Positions 31,205 through 38,846 of a stretch of 41,168 bases of DNA are shown here, piece after piece. The stretch comes from a virus: positions 1 through 41,168 of the IMG/VR virus record IMGVR_UViG_3300002460_002971; one strand, written 5' to 3'. The notes under the pieces were generated by a model. That model ran no database searches. It saw nothing but the letters and a program-made list of their open reading frames with translations, and had not been told where the DNA came from. Every line of letters begins with the position of its first letter. The stretch's first letter is position 1. A program made the translations under genes and the position numbers.

Positions 31205-31320
31205 GCACCCATCGCAACCGATGGAGGCACAGATGCCGCGCGCAAGAACTCAGATGCAGGATCGCACATGCTGCGCTATCGTCGTAGCATCGCCTTCCGT
31301 CTCTGACTGGAGCAAGCCGC

Positions 31321-31926
31321 ATGGATTACACCACCTTGGCCTTTGCAACCCTGCCCCTCTCGATCCAACTTGGGATGGGTGTAGGCTTTCTCAGCTATGT
31401 GACGGCCTATGCCGGAAGGCGGCGCGGACACAACGCGATAGATGCGGTGCTGCTGTCGATGGTCTTTGGTCTTCCCGCCCTGCTTCCCATGGCATCAGCT
31501 ACCGGCGCGACGTTGATCAATGCAGCCTGCGGGACCAGTCTTGCGTTTGGCATGGCCCTGTTGTGGCGCGGAAAGCTGCAATCCGTCTGGCATCAGGCAG
31601 CACGCGACATGGGTCTGCACGCCGAGGATGGCATGGCTCACGGCTGGGACGCGATTGCATCTTTCCCAGAATTGGCTACCGGGCAGGTATCAGTTCATAC
31701 GGCGGACGGACGTATCCTCTATCTGAACGACCGCAGGCTGTTTTCGGGATCGCCGTTCAAGGGCCTATATCTCGGATCGGATGGGTCAATCATCATGGCG
31801 GTCGAGGAAGAGCGCATGCCGGATGGAACCGAGCAGACGAGGCAGGACATCGTGGATCCGGACTGGGGAACCCGCATGACTTACATTCCGTCCGATCAAA
31901 TCAGACGGGTCAATATCCGCTTTTAG
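31321..31926 (+). CDS. Membrane protein, first gene of the rightward operon, 201 aa
   Basis: Three hydrophobic segments (about residues 8-30, 39-58 and 60-82; for example LGMGVGFLSYVTAYAG) are followed by a soluble C-terminal domain of about 110 residues. Part of that domain, VSVHTADGRILYLNDRRLFS, looks beta-rich. Similar N-terminal membrane layouts occur in hypothetical proteins of alphaproteobacterial prophages, but I know no function. GGAG lies 8 bases before the ATG. Being the first gene behind an operator-controlled promoter, it would be made early after infection or induction. Confidence 0.78.
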   Translation: MDYTTLAFATLPLSIQLGMGVGFLSYVTAYAGRRRGHNAIDAVLLSMVFGLPALLPMASATGATLINAACGTSLAFGMALLWRGKLQSVWHQAARDMGLHAEDGMAHGWDAIASFPELATGQVSVHTADGRILYLNDRRLFSGSPFKGLYLGSDGSIIMAVEEERMPDGTEQTRQDIVDPDWGTRMTYIPSDQIRRVNIRF

Positions 31927-31936
31927 CCGCTGACAG

Positions 31937-32110
31937 CTATTCCTTCCTTGGGGGCGGCGCTGGCGAAGGTTTGACCGCTGGCCTTTCTGCGGGCTGGATT
32001 CCGCTCAAAGGCTTTATTGGATTCAGAACTGGCACATTTGGCGTAGTTCCACGTTGCTCTCCGCCTGCTGGCGGTGCGCGACCCGTATCCGTGGTCGGTA
32101 TTCTGGACAT
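31937..32110 (-). CDS. Pro-rich 57-aa protein on the opposite strand
   Basis: The strong site AAAGGAGG stands 7 bases before the ATG at 32110. The product (MSRIPTTDTGRAPPAGGEQR..., ending SPAPPPRKE) is Pro/Arg-rich and probably unstructured. A possible promoter TTGATG-N17-TAGCTT lies upstream on the minus strand near 32211-32183. The gene runs against the early operon and converges on the membrane-protein gene. Function unknown. Confidence 0.5.
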   Translation of the reverse strand: MSRIPTTDTGRAPPAGGEQRGTTPNVPVLNPIKPLSGIQPAERPAVKPSPAPPPRKE

Positions 32111-32228
32111 GAACATGCCTCCTTTGACCCATGAAACAAGGGGGTATGGCGGGTCGCGCTGTGGCGCAGTGCGGCCTGCACCAAAGCTACACACACAAAC
32201 TCATATCATCAACCCGATGGAGGCCAGC

Positions 32229-32447
32229 ATGCCCGCCAACACCAACCTGCCCCCGCGCCCGTCTCCGCAGGCTGTCCGGCAGGCCCGCCACCTGATCACC
32301 AACCCGCAGGACTTCACCTACATGCAGGCGGATGTGTGGGAAAAGGTCCAGAAGGATGCGTGGCGCGTCCTGCACGATGACCACCAGCACCGCACCGCCC
32401 CCGTGGTCCTGCACTTGCACGGCCACCAGCCCGGTGACGCAGCATGA
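32229..32447 (+). CDS. Hypothetical early protein, 72 aa
   Basis: GGAGG lies 5 bases before the ATG at 32229, which excludes the very long frame that runs in from upstream. The product is helical with a His-rich end (HDDHQHRTAPVVLHLHGHQP). Family unknown. Its leader (CCGATGGAGGCCAGCATGCC) closely resembles the sequence at 31219-31238. Confidence 0.7.
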   Translation: MPANTNLPPRPSPQAVRQARHLITNPQDFTYMQADVWEKVQKDAWRVLHDDHQHRTAPVVLHLHGHQPGDAA

Positions 32448-32662
32448 TGGGTTTCCCGCTGCAACTCCCCATCGAGGCCACCAAGCCCCGCGCCATGGAA
32501 CTCACCGACTGGCTCGGCGATCTCGGCACCGCCAAATCCTATCGCGGCACCGCTCTGGTGATCGAAGTCACCTCCGAAGCCGAAGCCCGCGCCCTGACCG
32601 CATGGCTAGCCAACTGCCCCGTCGCCGTGCCGATGGGCCTGAAGGCCGGGGTGGCGGCATGA
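32444..32662 (+). CDS. Hypothetical early protein, 72 aa
   Basis: The start MMGFPLQLPIEATKPRAMEL overlaps the previous stop (ATGATGG). The small alpha/beta sequence ends with ARALTAWLANCPVAVPMGLK. Family unknown; part of the coupled early chain. Confidence 0.68.
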   Translation: MMGFPLQLPIEATKPRAMELTDWLGDLGTAKSYRGTALVIEVTSEAEARALTAWLANCPVAVPMGLKAGVAA

Positions 32663-32871
32663 GCATCCAACTGGAACTGACAGTTTACGGCCCGCAACTT
32701 GCAGGCGCGTTGATGAACGACGACGAGGAACTTGCCTATTTTTTTGATGATATGGCAAAAAATGGCGTCGCCGATGTAATTGGTGAAGGCATCGCAGAAT
32801 TGATGCCTGACGCGGCAAATGTGGTGGCGTTTCTGCGCGCGCTGGCCGCAGCGATTGAGGCCGCAGCATGA
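32659..32871 (+). CDS. Hypothetical acidic early protein, 70 aa
   Basis: The ATG at 32659 overlaps the previous stop (ATGA). MSIQLELTVYGPQLAGALMN is followed by acidic DDEELAYFFDDMAKNGVADV and a helical Ala-rich end. Family unknown. Confidence 0.68.
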   Translation: MSIQLELTVYGPQLAGALMNDDEELAYFFDDMAKNGVADVIGEGIAELMPDAANVVAFLRALAAAIEAAA

Positions 32872-33077
32872 GCGGCTGGTTCAAAGATCGGCGGCAGGAG
32901 TTCATCGCAGCCACCCTGCGCCAATTCGGTCAGATCCGCCGCGCTGACATCATGCGTGAGTTTGATGTGACTGTCGCCATCGCAAGTGCCGATATCGCGG
33001 CCTTCCTCGCCAATGATCCGCCCTATGTCCGCTACGATGTAAGCGCCAAGATCTATGTACTTGAGGCGTCCGCATGA
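32868..33077 (+). CDS. Small winged-HTH-like protein, 69 aa
   Basis: MSGWFKDRRQEFIAATLRQF, GQIRRADIMREFDVTVAIAS and YDVSAKIYVLEASA give the helix-HTH-wing pattern of a small DNA-binding domain. Starts and stops overlap its neighbours (ATGA). It may regulate within the early operon; this is inference. Confidence 0.65.
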   Translation: MSGWFKDRRQEFIAATLRQFGQIRRADIMREFDVTVAIASADIAAFLANDPPYVRYDVSAKIYVLEASA

Positions 33078-33367
33078 ACGCCCACAGCCCCACCCCCATC
33101 GATCCCCGCGCCCGCCTGATCCGCTCTGCGGTCTTCTGGGCGCGGCAGGTCTCAAATCAATTTGACGACGCCTGCGCGGCCTGCCTCGGCAATCTCGCCC
33201 TTGTCACCTCGCCCATCGCCTACCGGATCGAGGGCAAGACCGTCACCGGCGGCACGCTGATGATCCGCATCGAGGGGGCCGACATCGTGGCCCGCCGGAT
33301 CGAGCTGACCCACAGCGCCACCCTGCGCCACCCCCTCCCCGCCCGCCTGCGCCGCGATCTGCCGTAG
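33074..33367 (+). CDS. Hypothetical early protein, 97 aa
   Basis: An N-terminal helical part with Cys pairs (FDDACAACLGNLALV) is followed by beta segments (YRIEGKTVTGGTLMIRIEGA). It starts with an ATGA overlap on the previous gene. Family unknown. Confidence 0.65.
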   Translation: MNAHSPTPIDPRARLIRSAVFWARQVSNQFDDACAACLGNLALVTSPIAYRIEGKTVTGGTLMIRIEGADIVARRIELTHSATLRHPLPARLRRDLP

Positions 33368-33428
33368 GTCGGGGTTCACCCCGACACATCACCCAGCCCC
33401 GAAACCCATCCCGCCGAAAGGCCGCACA

Positions 33429-33647
33429 ATGTCACCGCCAATGTCACCGCATGACCACAACGCCTTTTTCGAAATGCACCGCCGCCGCGAAGAGCTGCGC
33501 CGCCGCTCCATGATCCTGCTGGCCCTCAACGCCGCCGCCGTGATCGTGGCCCTGCTGGTGATCGGCGCCCTGATCGGCATGGCCCTGACCACCGCCGAGG
33601 CCATGCCCGCCTTCCTCGCCGAAGCCGCCACCCGCGCGCGCGGCTGA
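33429..33647 (+). CDS. Single-span membrane protein, 72 aa
   Basis: A basic N-terminus (HRRREELRRRSM) is followed by one membrane helix (ILLALNAAAVIVALLVIGAL) and a short Ala-rich tail. GAAAGG lies upstream of the ATG at 33429; ATG at 33441 is an alternative. Function unknown. Confidence 0.65.
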   Translation: MSPPMSPHDHNAFFEMHRRREELRRRSMILLALNAAAVIVALLVIGALIGMALTTAEAMPAFLAEAATRARG

Positions 33648-33687
33648 CCCCGTTCGAAAACCATCCAACCCCCGAAAGGACCCCCTG

Positions 33688-34053
33688 ATGGCCGCTGACC
33701 CACCCTTTGAGCTGCGAACCGCAGACCAAATCCTTGCCATGCCCGACTCCGGCGAATTCCTCGCGCAGTTCATGGACGATCACAAACAGCTGATCCTCGA
33801 CATGCACCAAGCCCAGATGGATCAGGGCGGCAAGGTCAAGGGCGGCTTCACGATCACCGTCGATTACACGCTGGACCGCCAGCTTTCGATGATCGTCACC
33901 GCCGAGGCCAAGATCAAAACCCCGAAGAAGCCCAAGGCATCCGCCGCACTGTGGACCACTGCCGAGGGCATGCTCACCCCGCAAAACCCGCGCCAGCCCA
34001 GCCTGCCGGGCATCCGCGACGTAACCCCCGCCGCGCAGCCGATCCGCGCCTGA
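33688..34053 (+). CDS. Hypothetical protein upstream of DUF2303, 121 aa
   Basis: Sections such as GGFTITVDYTLDRQLSMIVT and AEAKIKTPKKPKASAALWTT look like a small protein regularly found beside DUF2303 genes. AAAGGA precedes the ATG. A shared role with the DUF2303 protein in DNA metabolism is possible but unproven. Confidence 0.72.
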   Translation: MAADPPFELRTADQILAMPDSGEFLAQFMDDHKQLILDMHQAQMDQGGKVKGGFTITVDYTLDRQLSMIVTAEAKIKTPKKPKASAALWTTAEGMLTPQNPRQPSLPGIRDVTPAAQPIRA

Positions 34054-34072
34054 CACCCCGAAAGGACAGACA

Positions 34073-35068
34073 TTGAGCCAATACGACACCCAAGATGGCG
34101 CGGAGAACATCGCGCAGACCGTCGCCAAGATCATGGAGCAGCACGGCGCTGTCGATATGCTGCTGCGCGACGCCATCCTGCCCAATCTCGGCACCCCGCT
34201 GCTGATGGCGGTCCCCGCCGGCCAACAGGTGCAGGATTTCACCGACAAGCTGCGCGCGGCCCAATCCTTCCTGAAACCCTTCCAGCGCAAAGGCACGGCC
34301 AGCATGCAGGATCTGGCCAGCCTGATCGCATGGGCCAACCGCTTCAAGGGTGGCAATTCCGCCCTCTACGCCAGCAACACCGGCGACACCCCCAAGCTGA
34401 CCTGCATTGCGGATTATCACCTCGAAGGCCCCGCCCAGATCACCGACATGGGCGATCCCACCGCGCGCCACGGCCACCACCGCGCGACCTATGCCTTCCC
34501 GCTCTCGCGCCAGTGGAAGGCATGGCAGGCACAATCTGGCAAACCCGTCAGCGGCGTCGAAATGGGCGAGTTCCTCGAAAACTTCATCCTCGACGTGATC
34601 GACCCGCCGATGTCGCTGACCTCCCCCGGCATCCGAGGGTCCGATGCCTCCGAAGCTGACCTGCGCCTGATCGACATCGCCCGCCGCTTGGATGGCAGTT
34701 TCGGCAACGCCAATCAGCTTCTGGGCATGGCGAAATCCTTCACCGTCAACGAGTCCGCCGACTACATGGTGGCCCACAATTCGACCACGGGCGAAGCGAC
34801 GATCCAGATCAAATCGGAACACATCGACGGCAATGGCCAGCCGATCAAAGTTCCGAAGCTGTTCCTGATCGCCATCCCCGTCTTCGAAAACGGCCCCGCC
34901 TATCGCCTGCCGGTGCGCTTCCAATACCGCAAGGCCGGACCCACCGTGAAATTCGTGCTGACCCTGCACGACCCCAAACACGCCATGGATCACGCCTTTA
35001 CCGAGGCGACCCAACAGGCCTCGCAAGACACCAGCCTGCCCCTGTTCATCGGCAGCCCCGAATCCTGA
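34073..35068 (+). CDS. DUF2303-family (YfdQ-like) protein, 331 aa
   Basis: The family pattern is recognisable across the length: LTCIADYHLEGPAQITDMGD, HRATYAFPLSRQWKAWQAQS, MGEFLENFILDVIDPP and LPVRFQYRKAGPTVKFVLTL. Such proteins are frequent in prophage early regions; their function is unknown. The start is TTG at 34073 with AAAGGA upstream and no better ATG nearby. Downstream spacing of 54 bases holds a new ribosome site. Confidence 0.88.
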   Translation: MSQYDTQDGAENIAQTVAKIMEQHGAVDMLLRDAILPNLGTPLLMAVPAGQQVQDFTDKLRAAQSFLKPFQRKGTASMQDLASLIAWANRFKGGNSALYASNTGDTPKLTCIADYHLEGPAQITDMGDPTARHGHHRATYAFPLSRQWKAWQAQSGKPVSGVEMGEFLENFILDVIDPPMSLTSPGIRGSDASEADLRLIDIARRLDGSFGNANQLLGMAKSFTVNESADYMVAHNSTTGEATIQIKSEHIDGNGQPIKVPKLFLIAIPVFENGPAYRLPVRFQYRKAGPTVKFVLTLHDPKHAMDHAFTEATQQASQDTSLPLFIGSPES

Positions 35069-35122
35069 CCCTTCGGTGTCCAGCCCCGCGCGGGCTGGCA
35101 TCCCAAGCGACAGGAGGCCGCA

Positions 35123-35419
35123 ATGACCAAGCCAAACCAGAATGACCTGATTGTTTTCACCGATGAAGACGGCGCGCCTTGGGCTGCGTTTGTCTGGGGT
35201 GAGGCCGATCCCACCGCCGTTGCAGACCTGATCGATCTGGACGTGATCGCGGAAGAAACCGGCTATGAACCCGAAGACATCATAGCCGAATGCTCTTGGC
35301 CCCCGCGCGTCCAGACCTATCACCTGCGGCTCAACGAAGACGAAACATACAGCTTCTGCGATGCATCTGACCCAGAGGCGCAGATCATCACCGGCCACCG
35401 CTTTTATCCGCAGGGCTGA
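35123..35419 (+). CDS. Hypothetical acidic protein, 98 aa
   Basis: AGGAGG lies 6 bases before the ATG. The protein is very acidic (PTAVADLIDLDVIAEETGYE) and probably soluble. Family unknown. Confidence 0.7.
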   Translation: MTKPNQNDLIVFTDEDGAPWAAFVWGEADPTAVADLIDLDVIAEETGYEPEDIIAECSWPPRVQTYHLRLNEDETYSFCDASDPEAQIITGHRFYPQG

Positions 35420-35423
35420 TGAC

Positions 35424-35693
35424 ATGGCAGCCCACATCGAAAGCCCCCCACACGTAGCGCGGGCGCGCATTGCCGCAATCCGTCTGGCCGCTCGCAATAT
35501 GTGCATCGAAACCGGAGGTGATCCGGCTGAGTGCGCGTTTGAACTGGTTGCAGCCGCAATCCTGATCCTTCACGAAGCGCGCCCCATGAAAAACACATCG
35601 CAGATGATCGCCATGGTCGCGCCAGACGCGGAGGCAGTCGTCGAGGAATGGTTTCCCGAAGAACTCAAGAAATTCAGGTGCAAGCATGGCTGA
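35424..35693 (+). CDS. Hypothetical protein, 89 aa
   Basis: The ATG at 35424 (MAAHIESPPHVARARIAAIR) is only 4 bases past the previous stop. The protein is mostly helical with EFWF-like acidic residues near its end (VVEEWFPEELKKF). Family unknown. Confidence 0.65.
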   Translation: MAAHIESPPHVARARIAAIRLAARNMCIETGGDPAECAFELVAAAILILHEARPMKNTSQMIAMVAPDAEAVVEEWFPEELKKFRCKHG

Positions 35694-36120
35694 GAACAGC
35701 AAAATCGAATGGACCGATGCAACAAAGTGGTGTTCTCGCTGCAAAACGATTCACCCACTATCAGATTTTGGGCGCGACAAAACGCGAGGTGATGGCATTG
35801 CGGCGTGCTGCTTGGCGTCGCGCCGTGTCATTGATCGCAAGCCGCAAATTGGCAGTCTTGGGCGCAGAAAGTGGCTTACGCCAGCGCGCGATGGCGACAA
35901 AAAGCAAGCGCGCCGCCGCGTGAATTATCTGGTGGAGCAAGGCCGTATACCGCGCCCAGATGATCTTCCGTGCCTTGATTGTGGCGATGAGGTTTTCGTG
36001 CATCGGCACCCGCATGAATACGATCACCACCTTGGATACAGCGCGGCAAACCAACTCTCAGTTGAGGCGGTTTGCCGGAAATGCCACCGCAACAGGGATG
36101 ATGCACGTCATGGCGCGTAA
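35686..36120 (+). CDS. HNH-like zinc protein with a borrowed Gp37/Gp68 N-terminus, 144 aa
   Basis: The first residues MAENSKIEWTDAT match the conserved start of Gp37/Gp68 proteins such as the next gene (MARNSKIEWCDDTW). A Cys motif CSRCKTIHPLSDFGRD follows, and the C-terminal half is an HNH-like core: CLDCGDEVFVHRHPHEYDHH, then AVCRKCHRNRD. It is therefore a probable HNH endonuclease fused to a few residues of a neighbour. It overlaps both neighbours by about 8-11 bases. Confidence 0.75.
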   Translation: MAENSKIEWTDATKWCSRCKTIHPLSDFGRDKTRGDGIAACCLASRRVIDRKPQIGSLGRRKWLTPARDGDKKQARRRVNYLVEQGRIPRPDDLPCLDCGDEVFVHRHPHEYDHHLGYSAANQLSVEAVCRKCHRNRDDARHGA

Positions 36121-37246
36121 TTCAAAGATCGAATGGTGCGACGACACTTGGAACATCATCACCGGCTGCACGCTGGTCGATGAAGGCTGCCGCCATTGCT
36201 ACGCCGCCCACCTCATCACCTCATGGCCCGCCATCGGCAACCACCCCAGCCGCAAGGGTCTGGCCCGCAAGAACGCGGCAGGCGAAAGCAAGTTCACGGG
36301 CGAGGTGCGGTTCAATGAGGATTGGCTCGACCAGCCCCTGCGCTGGAAAAAGCCGCGCAAGATCTTCGTCTGCGCCCACGGCGATCTGTTCCACGAAACC
36401 GTGCCGGATGAATGGATCGACCACGTGTTCGCCGTCATGGCACTGGCCCCGCAGCACACGTTTCAGGTGCTGACCAAACGGCCAGAGAGGGCGCGGGCGT
36501 ATCTGAACGGCGACGGGCTGGAAATGGGCGATGCGTCCCGAGGTGCAAACATCGCCTGCATTGCCCAAGATGATTTTCACCAACACCTGCACGGATCGAC
36601 CTTTTTCACACCAATAGGCAATGAAGAAGAACCGCAAGCCGTTCTCACCACATGGCCCCTGCCCAACATCTGTCTTGGCACCTCGATCAGCGATCAGGCC
36701 AGCGCCGATCAGCGCATCCCGCACCTGCTCGCAGCCCCCGCCGCCGTGCGCTTCATCAGCGCAGAGCCGTTGCTGGGCGAGGTCGATTTGAAAGCTACCC
36801 GATATGGGCATATGACTGCCATATCCAGATTGGACTGGGTGATCGTCGGCGGCGAGAGCGGCCCCCACGCCCGCCCGATGCACCCTGAATGGGCGCGGTC
36901 CCTGCGCGATCAATGCGCGGCGGCTGGCGTGCCGTTCCTGTTCAAACAGTGGGGCGAGTGGTTGCCCCTCAACCAAACCGCGCTGGGGGCCGACGACGCC
37001 TATTACCACCCCGCGCCCGAGGAAGACCCAGAGTTATCCAGTCGCTGCAAATATGACAGTTTGTGCATTGCGCCGGATGGCACGTCCTATTCGACAGGGA
37101 CTGCACACCAATACCACCGCATTGCCGAGGGGGCATTTGCAGGCGCGGGCCATATGCAATGCTTCAAGATCGGCAAGTCCCGCGCTGGTCGCTTGCTGGA
37201 TGGCATCGAACACAACGGCTTCCCCCAGATCGGGGGTGCAGCATGA
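36110..37246 (+). CDS. Phage Gp37/Gp68 family protein (DUF5131), 378 aa
   Basis: The typical start MARNSKIEWCDDTWNIITGC leads into a Cys cluster (CTLVDEGCRHCYAAHL) resembling radical-SAM-like ligands. Later family sections are LTKRPERARAYLNGDGLEMG, VRFISAEPLLGEVDL and DWVIVGGESGPHARPMHPEW with LFKQWGEW. The biochemical role of the family is not established. The start at 36110 overlaps the end of the HNH gene by 11 bases. Confidence 0.9.
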   Translation: MARNSKIEWCDDTWNIITGCTLVDEGCRHCYAAHLITSWPAIGNHPSRKGLARKNAAGESKFTGEVRFNEDWLDQPLRWKKPRKIFVCAHGDLFHETVPDEWIDHVFAVMALAPQHTFQVLTKRPERARAYLNGDGLEMGDASRGANIACIAQDDFHQHLHGSTFFTPIGNEEEPQAVLTTWPLPNICLGTSISDQASADQRIPHLLAAPAAVRFISAEPLLGEVDLKATRYGHMTAISRLDWVIVGGESGPHARPMHPEWARSLRDQCAAAGVPFLFKQWGEWLPLNQTALGADDAYYHPAPEEDPELSSRCKYDSLCIAPDGTSYSTGTAHQYHRIAEGAFAGAGHMQCFKIGKSRAGRLLDGIEHNGFPQIGGAA

Positions 37247-38055
37247 CCGCAAAACCATTTTGTGACGGGCCGTTCAGCATCCTGAAAGGAACGAATTGGA
37301 TCGTCGGGAAAGATCATCACGGCGACATTTGCCATGTCCTAGATCAGCGGGGCTGGGGCTATCTGACAGGAAAAGGTCACTCTGCCCTCGGACTGGACAA
37401 CGTTACAGCCTCGCAGATGCAGGCGGACATGCAGCAATGGGTTGTTGATGCTCTGAATGCAGCGTGGAACCGCCGCGCCGACCTTGCCGCCGTCCCCGCG
37501 CAGGCTAAAGGGGCGAAGCCACTAGACCTGTCCGACGATCTGCGGGGCCAACTCTGGCAGATCGTCCTGAAAATGACCGCCTGCGATGATGAGGGCTGCG
37601 GCCAGAATAACTGCTCCTGCATGGCCCGTTATGCCCGCATCCTCGCCGCCATCGACCCCGCCGCGATCCGTGAGGCGGCGCTGAGAGACGCAGGATATGA
37701 CACGCCAGCCCCCCGCGACGAGGTGACAGACGCCGCGCGTGACGTGCTGGCAGAGCGCCAACGGCAGATCAACGCCGAGGGCTGGACGCAGGGGCATGAC
37801 GACCGACACGCGGTCGGTGAATTGGCCGGTGCTGCCGCCTGCTACGCCATGCAGGCGGCTCTTGATAGCATCGGAGACAGACGCCTCTCTCGTACCGTCA
37901 AAGCCACTATTGGCGAACTCTGGCCGTGGTCGGCTCAATGGTGGAAGCCGACGACGAACCGCCGTGACCTGATCAAAGCTGCCGCGCTGATCATTGCCGA
38001 AATCGAGCGCCTTGACCGCGCCGCCCTCGCAGCTGCCAAGTCGGTGCAGAAATGA
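37243..38055 (+). CDS. Early phage protein with Ead/MazG-like C-terminal region, 270 aa
   Basis: The C-terminal 100 residues (LAERQRQINAEGWTQGHDDR, VGELAGAAACYAMQAALDSI, PTTNRRDLIKAAALIIAEIE) form a frequent phage early-protein domain. The middle has a Cys-rich turn (CDDEGCGQNNCSCMARYAR). The start at 37243 is ATGA-coupled to Gp37/Gp68. The role is unknown; nucleotide-related functions have been suggested for similar helical proteins. Confidence 0.78.
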   Translation: MTAKPFCDGPFSILKGTNWIVGKDHHGDICHVLDQRGWGYLTGKGHSALGLDNVTASQMQADMQQWVVDALNAAWNRRADLAAVPAQAKGAKPLDLSDDLRGQLWQIVLKMTACDDEGCGQNNCSCMARYARILAAIDPAAIREAALRDAGYDTPAPRDEVTDAARDVLAERQRQINAEGWTQGHDDRHAVGELAGAAACYAMQAALDSIGDRRLSRTVKATIGELWPWSAQWWKPTTNRRDLIKAAALIIAEIERLDRAALAAAKSVQK

Positions 38056-38246
38056 AATCTAACATCATTGATATTGATGTTGAAGTGACGGCCAGAACGT
38101 CAAGAGCGGTTCTGGCCCACACTGGCAACAAAGAAGACGCCGTGTGGCTTCCGCTTTCTCAAATCGAGATTGAGCCATCAGGGGTGTCTGGGATTGAAAC
38201 TGTGACGCTGCCGGAATGGCTTGCGATAGACAAGGGATTGATCTGA
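38052..38246 (+). CDS. Hypothetical protein, 64 aa
   Basis: A short beta-rich protein (IDIDVEVTARTSRAVLAHTG, then EDAVWLPLSQIEIEP), perhaps a small beta-barrel domain. ATGA overlap upstream and TGATG downstream place it in the coupled chain. Family unknown. Confidence 0.7.
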   Translation: MKSNIIDIDVEVTARTSRAVLAHTGNKEDAVWLPLSQIEIEPSGVSGIETVTLPEWLAIDKGLI

Positions 38247-38452
38247 TGAAAGTCAAAGTCGGAGCGTATTCGAGCGTTGTTGGCGGGTCTGTCCACATTC
38301 ACGAAGATGACGGCAGATTTGCAGGGCAGATCGCTATCATGTGCAATACCGACACATTGCGCGATCCTGCACTACAAAAAGCCATGTGCGAAGTTATGGC
38401 CAAGGCTCTGTCGCAGTTTTTTGCAGCGGCCAAGGCGGTGCAGCATGGGTGA
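38246..38452 (+). CDS. Hypothetical protein, 68 aa
   Basis: The ATG at 38246 overlaps the previous stop (TGATG). MKVKVGAYSSVVGGSVHIHE begins a beta section and the second half is a helix with MCEVMAKALSQFFAAAKAV. Family unknown. Confidence 0.68.
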   Translation: MKVKVGAYSSVVGGSVHIHEDDGRFAGQIAIMCNTDTLRDPALQKAMCEVMAKALSQFFAAAKAVQHG

Positions 38453-38846
38453 CCGCATCACCCTGTCCCGTGCAAAGGGCTGGCGCAAACCCGAGGGCGC
38501 GATCATCGTGGCCCGCCCGTCCCTATGGGGCAACCCGTGGGCCGTTGGCACTCCGGGCCAACTCTCGGCCTACATCATCGGCAGATATAACCTACCCGTC
38601 GATATGACGCAGGCCGAGGCCGTGGAGGCCTATCGTGCATGGCTGCGCGGTGATCACCTTGCCCACGACCATCTGCCTGACTGCCTCACCCCGTTTGGCC
38701 GTGTGGCAATCAAAGACCACCTCCACGCCCGCCGCCAGCTGATCCACGCCAACCTGCACACCCTGCGCGGCCACGATCTGGCCTGCTGGTGCAAACAGGG
38801 CAAGCCCTGCCACGCCGATGTGCTGCTGGAGATTGCGAACCAATGA
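38445..38846 (+). CDS. DUF4326-family protein, 133 aa
   Basis: The family pattern is clear: VARPSLWGNPWAVGTPGQLS near the start and LHTLRGHDLACWCKQGKPCH with ADVLLEIAN at the end. The WC/CH cluster may bind a metal. Function unknown; common in phage early regions. It overlaps the upstream gene by 8 bases. Confidence 0.88.
   Translation: MGDRITLSRAKGWRKPEGAIIVARPSLWGNPWAVGTPGQLSAYIIGRYNLPVDMTQAEAVEAYRAWLRGDHLAHDHLPDCLTPFGRVAIKDHLHARRQLIHANLHTLRGHDLACWCKQGKPCHADVLLEIANQ

Noticed and set aside
31200-32447. 415-codon plus-strand ORF across the membrane protein and the 72-aa gene
   Set aside because: It is out of frame with the convincing membrane protein. Its last 72 codons are the real gene, started by its own GGAGG-ATG at 32229.
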